Assembly: GCF_964355755.1 (NCBI RefSeq)
Contig: NC_092671.1
Location: 7,825,001-7,885,000 of the forward strand
Direction: 5' to 3'
Length of the DNA stretch: 60,000 nt
Source of the DNA: Antedon mediterranea
Taxonomy: Eukaryota > Echinodermata > Crinoidea > Comatulida > Antedonidae
Numbering within the stretch: the stretch's first letter is position 1; every line of letters begins with the position of its first letter. Position numbers and translations under genes: made by a program. Under the pieces are notes generated by a model, which was not told where the DNA came from, did not search any database, and saw nothing but the letters and a program-made list of their open reading frames with translations. Shown piece by piece: positions 38,401 through 53,025 of the stretch.

Positions 38401-39651
38401 TTAAACCCTTCTATAGTCTATAGTCGGATTAGCACCATACTTCTGTAGAACAATCAATCTTATCATAGAAAAGTCCTACCTATTTACGATTGCTAAAGAT
38501 GTGCACTTTGCTGTTGTATTTAAATACTGTACCGGTTCCTGAATTAATTAAATGAATCAAAACTTTCGTTTTCTTTCGGGTTTGTTGTAGGATAACTGTT
38601 TTAAAACTACTATTATTAGTATTGTTTGGGCCCTTAACGGCGGCTAACATCACAAGAACACGTATTTACAATATTTACATTCGATAAGTTGACAGTGGAT
38701 ATAGTAAACAAAGAGTTGTAAAAGTCGGTTCGCGTGGATATTGTGTTGTTGAAGTACATTCAATGAGGAACTACCGGTACTTCACATTACACATGAAGTA
38801 ATAATTTTGAAATAGGTAAAATGTTTTTTGGTTTTAAGTATAGGCGATTTTTTAAAAACTGTTTTCACTATTTATCTATGTTCCATATTCATGTGTGGTT
38901 TAATATTTCTCTTGACTTTAAATTTTTATAATGAAAATATTAATACTGACAACAAATTTTTGTACAGAAAAACAAAAAACAGCAGTGGCAAATGCTGAAT
39001 ATAAAATATACATGAAGATCCATAATTAAGACTAATATTTTCTTATACTGAAAATAAACGTATATAAGTATTAGGCCCTACATGATCATGACGATATAAA
39101 ACAATGTGTGTTACTCCCACAGTACTCTGACGTATCTGCATGGGATAGTAGGAATTTTATATACAATAATTAAATAAATATGGTAATTATAAATAAAAAC
39201 CGGCAATACAATTGCCATTGGGAAAAATACCGACATGAGAACCATCTCACATGTTATCAATTTAATATAAAGACTTTTGGAGTATTGTTTGATTAAGCTA
39301 TACACGTGCACAAAGCAGTAATAATGAATTGTGTACAAGTTCTTTAAATGTAAAACCCAATGTAAGGCATGTTTAAAAGATAATTACATGTTTTTTATTT
39401 GAAATTCGTGGGAAAAAGTGTTAATTGTTAAGCATACAAAAACATCTTGGGCGAAAAAATAAAAAACCGAGAAAAAGGTATGGAACGCATTGTATGAGCG
39501 TCATCACCCGCGTCATTCAATTTTATATTCACCAGCTTCTTTCGTGATTTTAATCTCATAATATTTCATATTTTCATACAAAATTAACTATATTTCAGGA
39601 ATTTTGCTGTGGTATAACAAACAACGATGTGTATAAATCAAAAGGAGGGAA

Positions 39652-39668
39652 GGGGGGGGGGGGGCGGG
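39652..39668 (+). repeat. G-rich tract
   Basis: A run of about 13 G followed by CGGG, preceded by GGAGGGA. Potential G-quadruplex; otherwise low complexity. The next 250 bp are CAT/ATC-rich. Confidence 0.8.
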
Positions 39669-41009
39669 ATTAGTATGTACCATATCCATCTCATCGTTAT
39701 CCTTGTTTGTTATCATCGTCTTTCTCATTAAACATCGTCTTCCTCATTCTCAACAATTATCAATATCATAACCATCATCATTATCCTTACATTTTGCAAT
39801 CGCCTTACTCGCCGACTTCTTTCTTTCATTATTATTTTTCTTAATAAAAACATTCTCACATCATCCTCATTGTTTTACAAATATTTAATTTTGATCTTCA
39901 TTTTGTTCATATCATTGTTACAACTATGTTTATTCATAAGGTCTGGTTACTATTTCATTCCGGAAGCAATAAAGTATATAAACACTAAGGTGATGCATAT
40001 GTGTTTTATAGAACATTCAAGTAATTGATTCGATCCGTTTTCAACAGTTAACATTCATAATAAAATCACCTTATTACAGTTATCCTTGTAATAACCTTAT
40101 AAGCAACCATGTCCATCCGTTCATATTTAGTTCTATATACGACTTTTGGTCATTCGCTTTACCTCCCAGTAAACTTCATCGAAAAGAGACCATTAGGAAC
40201 AATTTTACGTCAAAACATCAAAGTGTCGCCGCTGCAGGAGCGTAAAAAGTAACCAAACTGTCATTTATGGGCTACACACGGTAAAACACAAATAACCATG
40301 GCTGTTGTTTTCTTTTTATATTTTACGTTAAGCACAAAATGGAGTGCTATCTTTCCTTTCTTCAGTTAGTACTCGATTTTATTCGAAATTATTTTATCGA
40401 GTCATGTTATTATTTAAATGAAATATTACAAATAAAAGATAAATCGTGTTTGGATCTTCTTTTTACCACCAAAGAGCTCAATCTGTCTAGGTAAATGTTT
40501 GAACTTTACCTTCTGTGTATATAGTCTGTTTTATTTACGAATGCTTGATCTTGTTTAAAAGTTTTGACTGATGAAGTAACGATAAATAAATAAATGCATG
40601 TGGTGCAGTACGTGAATCATTTTAATTCTTCTCAGAATTCTTTTACATTGATTTTCAGTTTTGTATTTGTAACATTTTTCTTCCCAGGATAAATGTTATT
40701 TTGAATACCCTATCAATTATTTAGTGCCAATCTGCAACAATTAAAAGTGTTGTTGATCGTCAGTTCATTCAGTCAGTTAAACAAAATGTCAGCCCTCTTA
40801 TAATTTCTTAGAAATTCAGACTAAGAGGCGTGTTTACAAATTTATTCTGAATAATGATGATTATAAAAACAATTTGTACACATTTTAACACATTTTATTG
40901 TATTGTCTATTGATATATAATTCAAATACAATATATACATAGATATATACGTAGATAATTATCTAATGAAAAGTAATCAACGATACTATCTAATATTAAC
41001 GACGATATT

Positions 41010-41280
41010 GACGATCGTTATGCCCTATGATGATGATGGTTTCTGATGATGATGCTTGATGACGATGTCTGATGGCGATGCCTGATTATAATCATCAAGA
41101 TGCTGTTAATGATAGTGAGTGATGCCCGGTGTTGATAATGATGATGAATTAATACTTTTTAGATAACTGATCTTAGGTTTCTTCTGCTGGTGATTTTGAC
41201 AACGACAATGATCAGCGATGATGACTGAAGATCATAATGAATAGTGGGTAATGAAGATAATGATGAAGATTATTATGAAA
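41010..41280 (+). repeat. Degenerate (TGA)n/(GAT)n patch
   Basis: GATGATGATGG, TGATGATGATGC, TGATGACGATG, GATAATGATGATGA and similar words recur over about 270 bp. It is an old microsatellite. Its left edge carries GACGATCGTTATGCCCTATG, which resembles the terminal sequence of the foldback MITE at 24115, so a decayed end of that family may lie here. Confidence 0.6.
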
Positions 41281-43639
41281 TAAGTTTTATGTACGGAGAC
41301 GTTACAATGATGACAATGCAATTATATGATTGGTAATATTGCATCAGTTATATATCTAAATATACAACGTATATAACAATACTATAGTGACTGTATGTTA
41401 ATGAGTAATGGGTATAGTATATAACTGACTTTTTAGCTTTGTTTAAACATGTATTTAAAATTATTAATAGACCAATAATACATCTTCATTGTATATGTTT
41501 AATGAATTCACAAATATACTTGATTTGTATTATAGAGACCAATATTCTCTTTATCGTATACAGAATATCAACGAATTAATATGCATATCCATGTCTACTC
41601 GCTGAGCACGAGACTAAAAACACATAATATTGATTCAAATTGCACCTGTTAGATATATAAAACAAATTAAATAAATTACATTTTTCGTTTTCCTTACCTA
41701 ATTTACAACAATTATTGTTTACTATTAATATTCTTTCATTTAAATTAGTATGAATATTAAATAATATGTCTTCTCTTTTTTCTATTATTAATGAGTTGTT
41801 CGCGAGTATATCTGTGAGTTAATGTTAAGTCATAATTCTAGCAGGTCCGTATGCCTTATTAACGATGTCTATAACTGTACTCCATATTCTTTTACTGCTA
41901 ATAAAACGGAACATTACTTCCCAATAGTTGTAGTTTGATTTGCCGCTAGAATTTTATAACAACCATATAGTTTTCATGACAAGTTTTAGTTGAAGAATAA
42001 ATAGCAATACTGAATTTCATCCGCTTGCATATTTCTTTTCGACGCTGGATAGAGTACGTGCAATTGGATATATAAAAACAATATCACAGGACTTTATAAT
42101 ATTTTAGCGTAATGAGACTAGATTTGTAAATTATAATTCTTGATAACGACTTAATATTATTAGTACAACTGATGACGTACATTAACACGTGAGTAAAAAT
42201 ATATATATTTTTTGATAACTGATTGAATTATTTTTTTATAATAATTTTGTGTATGGGTTACCGTATAGGCCTATGTACACATAACCCATTACTGATCAAT
42301 TTATTATAAAAATGAATAAAAAAAAACATGAAAATAAATTTATTTTGTTCAATTTGCAAAATTAGGCCTACAGCATATAAATTATGAATTAGTTTAACAT
42401 ACAGCCAATTTGATTCTGAAAAAAAGATAGTGTAGTATAATTATAGGAACTTTTTAATATGAATAATACAAAGATTTCCCGTGGTACGTATGTTCACCTT
42501 ATGATAGTCAATTTTCTTTTGTATTATTCCTGTCACTAAATTCGCCCTCCGCCCAAAATGTACTATTGCATAGGAAACCCGACACACTGAGCATTGAATT
42601 AACTTGAGCGGAAACTATGTTTGAAAAGTTGTGATAAAAAAATAAAGTTACAAATTATTAGTAATGAGAAGAAAAAAACTTATTATTATTATCAAAAATC
42701 GATAGACTACCCACATTTTGATAACTTCATAATTTGCATATTAACAGTAACAATTACTAATGATATTTTACTGTTATTTAATCAAGTGTAGGCCTATTTG
42801 AGTTTGAGTTAGAAATTCAAATCCTAAAATATTTTTTTTTTCCAAATATGCTAATTTACTAAAATAAAGGTAATTGATTCATGTAAAAAGAATAAATAAC
42901 GACATTGTGTGTCTACAGGTTATTCTGTACGTTGGACTTAAAAGGATAATGTTTTCATAACTGACAAAAAAAAAATAAAACGCGTTTATAAAAAACATGC
43001 AAGAGTATATTATATGAGAAATCCTTTAAATGGCCTACTGGTCAGATGTCCAGCTTTTGTAAGTTCAAACAAATTGTAATGAAATTGTTGCTTGCCTTCT
43101 AGCATTTTAAGTTAAAAAAGTAAATGAATTATGCATTTTAATATTTATGAACATGGTTGGACTATTAATATCTCCGACATATGTCTATTTCCCATGTTTT
43201 TATTGCTAATATGCAGTACATGCGTGACTTTTTATTAAATTTTTATCTATTGTTTACATCGCGTCAATAATTCGTTTTGTTTATTGTAATGCAGTGACGC
43301 ACCAAGGCAACGTGAATAATTTCGGGTTGAAAACCAGTTTTTTCTTTAACAATACTATACTAAAACACATCAGTTCTTATATGTTATTCAAATTTACCCT
43401 ATTACATGATAATATTATATAGTTTATGAATTACGATAAATTATTGAAATTTAACAATACATTTTATAAAATGTAACGACCTACATATTGAACTGTAACA
43501 ATTAGTAACGGCACGTTATTTTTAAAAAAATAACCCCAAGATGGCGGTATAAACCGACTGCGCAATAAATTTAATAAACTGCCGTTTAAAAAGAGTACTT
43601 TCTCTATAGTATTTCCTTCTTAAATGCCATTTAGAAACA

Positions 43640-43725
43640 ATATTATTATTATTATTATTGTTATTATTATTATTATTTATTATTATTGTCTTATTATTAT
43701 TATCATGGAGGATATTTCCTCCATG
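43640..43725 (+). repeat. (ATT)n microsatellite ending in a 22 bp hairpin
   Basis: ATTATT units run from about 43640 to 43703. They are followed by CATGGAGGA, a TATT loop and TCCTCCATG (43704-43725), a perfect 9 bp stem. Confidence 0.8.
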
Positions 43726-45417
43726 CTATTATCTTGGAATCTGTTTTTAACTAAATTAACTCGAAGAAAACTATTTTGTATAACGTACGCAATGACGTCA
43801 TTAACTGAAATTGGTATATTGTTAAATCTTGTTAATTTTTTATTAATATACTTGTAATTTTGAAAAACGAATAGGCGTCTACAATGAAATATATGTAGGC
43901 CTACACTAGTTTATTTTTATGAGATTACACAGAACAAGATGATGATATATCACTATGATTTTGTCATCAATGGTTGCAGGTGCTAATGTGACGTAATTTG
44001 TTACGTCACTTGTTGTAAAACGTGTTTTTAAACAGTTATATCCTATATATATTTTTGTTACATGCTTTTATTTTAGGTTAACTTAAAATTATGCAATTGC
44101 ACTGTTTAATTTTTTCCCGACGTAATAATATTAATGTGTGCTATAGAAAAACGATTTAAGCCTATACATAAAATTAGGATCCGATAATTAATTAATGCTT
44201 TTTTAGTATTCGACAATTCGCATTCGCATTTATTTTCTTTCTTATGCCCCTTCATCCTTTTTTTACACACACACGCCACACACATCTAAAGCATATAAGA
44301 TGCTTAGATGATTTTGTATTATTTTTAACGACATCCGCGGCCTTACCTGAAGTTAGTAAAGGATCAAACATGCCGTTATTATTTTCCAATACTGGTAATG
44401 TTCATTTGTAAAACTAATCCCGGATATTGACTTTCATAACCATGTTTATAAATAATTATTTCAAATTTCTGACAGAAAAATGTATATGCTTATGTATATT
44501 GATTATACATTCAAATAAGGTATATTAAATTAATAATTATAATCATAATATTATTATCCTATATATCTCATAACCGCAAATTGTCAAGTTAAATTTTGTA
44601 CCTTTATATTTTGAGCCAGAGAGAGTGAGTCCAAAGTGTAATAATATTTATATTTCTAAAAATAACAGTCATTAGATCATTAGATCGTTTGAACGCGCGC
44701 GAATTTCCTTCGTGATGGTAACTAACGAATTTACTGAAAAACGTTATTTAGGCCTAATATTGAAACAATATTATTATACAAATATTGATACAGCAAGTCA
44801 ATGACTTAATTTTACCTCATATTTTTACATATTTAAATTCTTTTATAAATTGATATTGACAAGATATCATATTCAATTAATAACTTTATAATGTATGCGA
44901 ATTATGCCTGAATACTGTATTAACAAACACGTTGTGATCGGGAGGATGGATCAAACTTAGTAATAACATATTTGATTGATGTGTCGATTTTGAGGCGATT
45001 TTCTTAAACTAAACAATATATTGTGGACGAAGAAGTAATCGTATAATAATATTGTTATAATAATAATTATTATTGTGTTGATAGCGGATGTTGGTGAAAA
45101 TGACGAGGATTATTAGAGAACAAATATCTGTAATAATATAGTAACTTGATGAAAAAGAAGAAGGTGATATTGATGATGATGAGAATGATTATAAGGAGAA
45201 GGAAGAATAAAATAACATAACTAATAATCTCTAAATTTATTTTAAATAATTGAAAGCATTAAAATAAAATTAAATGATTATGAAATTAACATATTACAAA
45301 ACAATACAACATTTTGTATTTTGATATCACCCTTCTTCTCGGTACTCACTGCATTAACTATGTCATGGAAAAATACAAGCTCTAATGTTAACAAATATGT
45401 CTACGTTCTTGTGGCAC

Positions 45418-45515
45418 CTGAGCCTGGCAAGGTGTGAATTTGCCTTCAAATCCCACGGGGCTTCACCTCTGGTTCTCCGGTAAGCCAAACCAGGCACATC
45501 ACCCTGGCCAAACAG
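45418..45515. other. G+C-richer patch of unknown origin
   Basis: GCCTGGCAAGGTGTG, TTCAAATCCCACGGGG and CCAGGCACATCACCCTGGCC stand out from the AT-rich background. TTCAAATCCC resembles a tRNA/SINE B box, and GCCTGGC..GCCAGG parts can pair, but no A box or cloverleaf could be drawn. A SINE fragment is possible. Confidence 0.3.
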
Positions 45516-47086
45516 AATTATTCTTATTGGTTATAAATCTAATAATATTATACTAAGATCACTAAGTTACATTTTATAGAAGATGAAACAGTTCGTTCTA
45601 AGTTAGGGGTACCACTTTTGGGTGAGTTGTAATTGAAACGTTATTGTTATTTTAACACTATATATTATACATCTTTAATACAGTTTAAACGTACTATAGT
45701 TATAAGCTATAACTTAACCTAATATGTGTTTTTCTATGTTTGATGGGTACTCCTATTTTAATTTGTATAAATATTTACAGCTACGTCTCCACATGTTAAA
45801 AGTCCACCAAACTCATGGCTTAAAAAAAAACTATAGGCCTATAGTTCGCCAAACGTATCGTTATTTTCATTCTATTTTGTAAAAATAAAAATACTGTACT
45901 AGACTACACGAGTGTTCATAAATCCAGTTTAATATATACATATATCCTTACGATTCATAAATCTAACTCGTCAACAAAATCCTCATTTTCAAATTTCTAG
46001 CATTATTTGCATAAGCTTCTAAGTGATGCAAAATTACCTCCGTTCTAGTTAATATCAATTAGAAATAATACCGCTAACTTATGTCCAGAAAAATCAATTT
46101 TGATTCGAGTAAGTTTTGTGAGGACTTTAAGCTTAAACACATGAAACATTATATGTTGAAATATATGATACGTTAAAACTGGCTGCAGACTTAAGGGATT
46201 ATGTATAAAATAAACGTAAGCTTGTACGGATGGGATAGTTTACACAAATGCATACAAATGCTAACATATTAGTAGATTTCCGTGCTTTAAATATTGTAAT
46301 ACAGATATTGTAACAATGCAAAATAACGCACAATAATTATTAAGATAAACAAGAAAATGATATGATATAAAACTAAATTAAAAACAAACAAAAAATGGTC
46401 ACAGTATTTTCTTGTTAACAATATCTTTGCAATAATATGCAGCTGTTCGTTTTTTTTTGTTGCGAAGAAAAGGTTATTAATTAATAGTGTCATGTCGCAT
46501 ATTAAAATTATTTTATATTTCGATTGTATTACATTTAAATTAACTTGGTATAGAAGTGTGTATATTTTTCATTAAAAATATATTATTTTTTGGTGAACCT
46601 ATAGTGTGGAGTGTAGTAAAAGTGCTGAAAAGCCTGTCATTGTCACCAAACCAATACCGAAATGGAATATACAAGTATACAATTTTTAAAGATAAAAACT
46701 CTAAAGAGGTTACAAAATTAGGCCTAAGAAAGATAAGAACGAATTTATTAAAATGTTTAAACCAATATTAGTTCATGGTAAGGGTTCTCTGTTTAATAAT
46801 ATTTCTTATTTGAATATTACAAATAAGATTTGTCATATTCTTCGTCACTTAATTTTACGTCAATGTTTGTTTAAGCCTAAATCAGTGTTTAACCTAAGCA
46901 AAACATTTCTATATAGTCTAATATAGCAAAAGTTTATTCCTTAAGAAAAAAGTATCTTACTGGTATGATAAATGAGGTTTGATTAAACACAAACTAGAAA
47001 GGAATGAATAATTTCGGAAAATTTATTTATATAAAAGGTATTCTGTAACCTACATTAACGAATAACTATAATTCAATCTATTGATT

Positions 47087-47341
47087 CTAAAAAATAAATT
47101 CATTAGAACATGATTCTACATTATGGTCAATGGCACCATGCTTCTGGCTGTTATCCGCATTACCAAAGTGATACACAAATTGATTTTCTCTGTTAATTCT
47201 ACATTGATTCTGAAACGTGTCTGCAGAAACAAACCTGACATTCTCAACACGCTCAACAATGTTATGAGCGAGTTCTGTCGGGTATGAAGGCACCTCAGCG
47301 CCGATACCATAACGAAAACGAATTAGTTTTCTGTTGAGTAA
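47087..47341 (-). other. Protein-like open frame, unknown; possible exon or decayed gene
   Basis: An 84-codon open frame without an ATG runs leftward from a stop at 47342-47344 to a TAG at 47087. Its composition is balanced and unlike the Ile/Lys/Phe-rich chance frames around it: RFRYGIGAEVPSYPTELAHN, then VERVENVRFVSADTFQNQ, then FVYHFGNADNSQ. An overlapping frame starts with ATG at 47310. I recognise no domain, and no clear acceptor or donor frames it. It could be a transposon relic or chance. Confidence 0.2.
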
Positions 47342-50300
47342 TTAGCAATAAAAATACTGCTAAACTGATAATGTGAGAAAATAAATCAAATAGAAATTGG
47401 AGATGAAATTAATAACCGAGACTTGAGAATATTTGTCATGCTTTGTGATTCGTCTAGAATTGATTGGAATTACGATTTGTTATTAGGCTATGCTGTTTAG
47501 TCCAAAAGTTGCTCAGTATTTAGGCGTACTTTTGATATTCATTTTTTAAATCAAATCAAATGGTCATAATTACAATGTTTTGGTTTCATGCATTTTTTTA
47601 ATTCTTACATTACACATAATTATAATATTATTGTCTGCGTGTCACAAATTATAAACTTAAAAAACACACATACAAGCATTGGTCAGTGGTTTCTATAATT
47701 TATAACAAGTTTAAAAAGCTTTATCAATAATTGTTTAGTGATTATTTCTCTAAAATACATTTCTATTCGTAAAAAGTATACCTAAACTGACACATTGTAA
47801 GTTTGGAAAGATAATACTGCAATAATAATTAGGGCTGAATTGCAAACAAAAAATACTAATATTTAGGTCTAATCAATAATAGGCCTACACAGTTTTTAAG
47901 TTAATTTAAGGGAAATTGGAATTATACCATACAATATTAAATTGTGCAATTAAACATAAATTATCAAATTAATCACCAGTATTATACTCAATTCCTATCT
48001 TCATTAATATATACTCTTTATATTATATCTACACACTATTAGTATTATTATGTTTATAAACATGCCGAGGAAAAGCGTAAGCCCATGCAATCAGTATGAC
48101 AAAGAATAGAGAATAAAAGAACGCTACAAATTGATTTTTGATCAGTTTTAAAATAGTTACAATTGGAAAATTAGGCGGTAATCACAAGTGAATAAGCATT
48201 GAACGTGTATTCTGAAAAAAGAAAACATGACACGGTGTTTGTATTCCCGTCGTTTGCAAAAGCGACGCGTGCTGACGACGCTCACGTTAGGATTATGTTT
48301 TTCTTTCACTAATGTCTGTTTTTACGACAATTGTTTGGATTTTTACAATAATACTTTGACATAATATTATGAAAGATATTAATTTTCATTATTAAATACA
48401 ATTTGGCTTTCTACAAAAAAAAAAAAACCCTCTTATTTGAAACAGTCGAAAAACAGAGTTAATTTGTTTTTTTAGTTTCAGACTAAGTATTCGTATTCAC
48501 GTTTTAACAATGTATGGTTACATAACAATAACGGTGTTCATTATTACTATTAAATAGTAATACAAATGTATGTTTTCATTTATCATACCGAATTAAGAAT
48601 ATAAAAATATTAAATAATAGGATTTTCTTTTACAAAAAGTTTGTTTTTATAATCAGTATTCCAGACAACATTGCTACAATGGTTGTGTTTCTTAAGATTT
48701 CAAAAGAATATGTTGCTTTCAAATATATTTAAAAAAGACATAATTTAAAAAAAGGTTACAAATAAGCTGAATAACGTATATTATTATTCACAGCTGTGTT
48801 ACAAAGATGGGTTTTCTAACTCAATCGAATTATGCATACATCGTATAATAAACGAATCTATTTTCATGTAAATTTTATATCTAGTTTTATTGATCATGTA
48901 TACTGTTTTTGAATAATATGGGCGGCTTACAAGGTCCGTAAGTCTTAGCCCACTAAATAACCTCTATAATTGTATTAAATGGGAAAGACACTGACGCCGC
49001 AGACACGATAACAAATGAAACAAATTAAGGGAAAAGAGAGGAGATGTTATAACACATTTAGGTGAAACACCCCCCCCCAACCCCCACAAAAAAAAAACAG
49101 GATGGAATGAGAAACATTGAGGAGAGGACACCAGGAACAGCTTGAATTAAACAAAATGGCAAGTTCTTTTCAGATGAAAATCGGTCACCCTACATTAAAA
49201 TTCATTATTTAAAACAATTTATTTTATGGTAAATTGTAAAATAGGTAACTAACAATTAAAACTAATTTATTATAACTATAAAAATTGCCACGTATTTTTA
49301 AGTACTGCATAACATTAAGACTGTTTGTATTTATACAATAATATTATACCTCATTTTAATATAATAGCGAAATAAACCTAGGACTTGAATAATTAGGTAA
49401 ACGATCAAATTATTTTTATGTCTGAGATATTATGTAGTAGGCCCAATACATAATTCGATGCACTAAGTACTGTACGTACAATTTAAGTTGAATTTAATAA
49501 GTGGTATGCTTTTGTTGATGGAAATTAAAAATGACATACTGATTATATAAGATTACAACAGCTTAGCCTTATTAAAATAAAGATATAATTTCCATTAAAG
49601 GATTTAAGCTATTGGAATTATTCAGGAGGAATATCCACGTTTATGATATAGGTTGTCATTTCAATTCTACATAGGCCTACAGTTTTAAATGGAAACTATG
49701 CTGGGCTTCAATTATTAAACTATTTAAAATGTTCTTTAAAAAAAAACAATGTAAAGGCATAACAGCTGTACTCGTGCAAAAGTCCTAGCGACATAATATT
49801 TGAACAAAACATGTTTCGTCTAATTGCAAACTCCCATTTAATTTTGACTGATTTTTACCCACGGATTTCTACGTTTACATGCAATATCTGTTTTCGTCAA
49901 CATGTTTGTAATATTTGTCTAGTTATTAGAACTTTAACTAAATGAATGAAAAAATTTATGATGAAAACAATAAGCTTCTAACATTCAAATAGGACTTTAG
50001 GCCTATCACTTTCGCACCACTCCCTCACCACCAATATCACCCAGTTCAGAGCCCGCTTGCACACACATTACAACACTGTTTCCTGTTATAAAAATGATAG
50101 ACAATTCGTAATTATCTTAAAATGAAATAAAATAGATGAAAACAACATGCATCGGGATCCAAATTGTAATATTCGAGGAACATTCTACCAGAGCTTTTGT
50201 ATTAAACAAAGAGGGCGTTAGTCCTTCTTTTCTAAAGTTGCTCTTTTATTTGGAGTCGTATTACAGTATTGGACTTTTGCAAATACTGAACAACTTCGAT

Positions 50301-52446
50301 TATAACACAGAAACAGACAATAACGTATATATTTTATACAATTGTGAAGTGTAATTCATACAATTTTTATATAAAATTATGAAAAATCATAATGTTATAT
50401 TGTTTTATTAGTTTCATTAGAGTTTTTATTTTATAGTTTTTATATTTGTTACTACTACAATACAGCCCTATTTAATGTATACAATAGCATATAATGTAAA
50501 TTATTGGAATTAAATCTCCAGTTTAGAAAGGGAAAAGATATAGTAAATGTGACATTGTTATGCTTTTAGGCGTATATTTAAAGTTATTCAATGTTTTATC
50601 ACAAGACATTTCCATGTGTGGTCTATTTAACCACCATTGCATATTCAAAATCAGACTGAAACCGAACCAGAAAATAGGCCTAACAAGGGTTTAAAGTTCA
50701 TTGACCATTCAGTCAATGACTCACTTTGTTATTACATATTGAAACTGAACTCATATTTATTCAAGAAACATTAATAACTTATGCATATTGATGATCACAC
50801 TTTTTTGTGTGTAAAGAACCGAACCAAAATTATTTAGTTAAATAAATTACAATATTTGGCTATTCATTATGAAAAAATAAGATTATTAAAAACATTACAT
50901 ACAGTACATAAGTAGAAATGAAAAATGGTATTGGTACAAACTAAAATTCACTAGCTTTTAATTAAGTTTAAGACCTACAATGTGATAACATAGGCGATAT
51001 GTTTATATTATATTATATTTTTGTTAATAATTAAGTAATTAATGATTAATTAAGTACTATGTATTTATTAGTCCTAAATAATAAGAATTCGGATTTGAAT
51101 GTCAGTGAGTCATTGTTGACGATATCTAGCTATTTATGCGATTTGTTTCTAATAATAATAATTAACAGTAGGCCTAACATTGTTCAGATTTTACCTTTTT
51201 TTTGTGAATTAGAATTAGCGTGATGTCAACTTTCTGTTATATATAAACACATTTAATAGAATCATTTATCGATTTTACTTTAAAAAACCCACATTTAAAC
51301 ATCGTCATCTTATTTTATATTCGAATTTATGATCTAAATCCCACCGTGTGAAAAAACGCCTTTATACCAGATTAAAGGCATGATAACGATTGTGTGGTAT
51401 AGAAAAACTATTCATGCAGTTAGAAAATTACAATTCATTTTTTTGAATGGATCAATTAAAAGAATTAATTATTTCTAAATCTAACAATGAAAATTTATGC
51501 AAATAAGGTACTATTCGATTCAATGCACCATTTGAGTCAATTGTTGTTGAAAATTATCGAAATTATATAATTCCAGATGTAAACTGTTGAATGCTGGTCA
51601 ACTTATCACATTATACTGATACTTATAATAATGATAAAACAGAGAGAAAGTAGGGCCTAAAGCACCTAGCAATACATGTACGACAAAAGGTTATATTATT
51701 CACATATAAACTATTTCATACGAAACGGTAAGGATGAAAACAAATCTTCGAGAATAGAAATAAAAAAGAAATAAAAATAGTGATAGAAAAGAGATAGTGA
51801 GAAATATATAAAAAAAAACTAAAACTTGTAAAAGAATAGGAATTCTGGAAAATATAAAAATTAATCGAGAGTTCAAATGATTGCTGTTGTCTATAATACT
51901 TATATTTCTCGGTGGTCCTTTTATAAGGACAAGTTTAGAGGTTTTGAATAGATGGCTAGGCCTAGTTGAAATAAAGAAATATCAATGCAGTTCTATAGTT
52001 GATATTACAAAATAAAAATTCAAAATGTTTACACTGTCGTCGTCGATGAATTAATCTAAAACCACCTCGAGGCAGATTAGGCTATAGTAGCAATATGAAT
52101 GCCTAAAGGACGCAAAACGGATCATTAAATTTATATGGCTTTCTATTGCTAAAATGTCTATACCTCGTAATTAATTCCACTAAATTAAAATCCACAATTT
52201 ATCTTATATTTGAAAGGGGAATTTAGTAATTTGTACATGTTTTTGTATTAGATAGAATATATTAATCGATGGTTACGGTGCTTATTCATTGCTGTCTTAC
52301 TGTTCATTCTTCGACCGTAATACACTTTTAATTAGTATTCGTTATTCTTAACAATACAATACTCCCTCAGCTAACCTATATAGTTAGGAAATATTGCAGA
52401 CTTAATTTAGTTTTACATAATCAATTCCCGCATTACGCACCTGTTC

Positions 52447-52463
52447 AACATAGGTGGCGCTAT
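52447..52463 (+). promoter_or_regulatory. Candidate CTCF-type site, forward orientation
   Basis: ACATAGGTGGCGCTATA carries the AGGTGGCGC core. It lies 560 bp from a second forward match. Motif only. Confidence 0.35.
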
Positions 52464-53006
52464 ACTAATATTGTAAATGTTTGCTGGGGTGTTGTTAGCG
52501 ACCCTCGTAACTTAGTTACACTAGAAGATAGTGAAATAAAGATATTGATAAGATACCGGCAGTAGTTATACGTTATTAGGTACCGTTATGGTTATTGGAA
52601 TGGGAGATAATTACCCAAAGCATCTAAATATAGGTATATATTAGTTATAATCGTTTCTCGTACGTCATTATAATGAGTGTCCAACACAATACCGTGCATT
52701 TATCATGGTAAAACACTCCTTTGCATTTTCCTGTTAATACAAAAATACATTTCATAAGAAAATGAAAATAGGCCTACACTGACTTTCCATTAAATAATAC
52801 ACGTAGTAAGGGTATGTATGCTCAATTCAATAATTCTAAGATAACCTATAATAAATAAAATTATTATCATGTTACAATTTTAAAACTTTTTTTTTCAAAA
52901 TACAAAATTTCGTAAAGAATATATTACTATGCTACTTTGTTAAATCAACGAAAGTTTTCTTTAAAAAATAATTGATTAATATCTTTTTAAAGATAAAGTT
53001 TGTTTT

Positions 53007-53025
53007 CGTCGATAGGGGGCGCTAT
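53007..53025 (+). promoter_or_regulatory. Candidate CTCF-type site, forward orientation
   Basis: GTCGATAGGGGGCGCTATG contains AGGGGGCGCTA, the best match in the window to the CTCF core. It pairs with the site at 52447-52463 in the same orientation. A 140-codon AT-rich open frame across it is not considered a gene. Confidence 0.4.
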
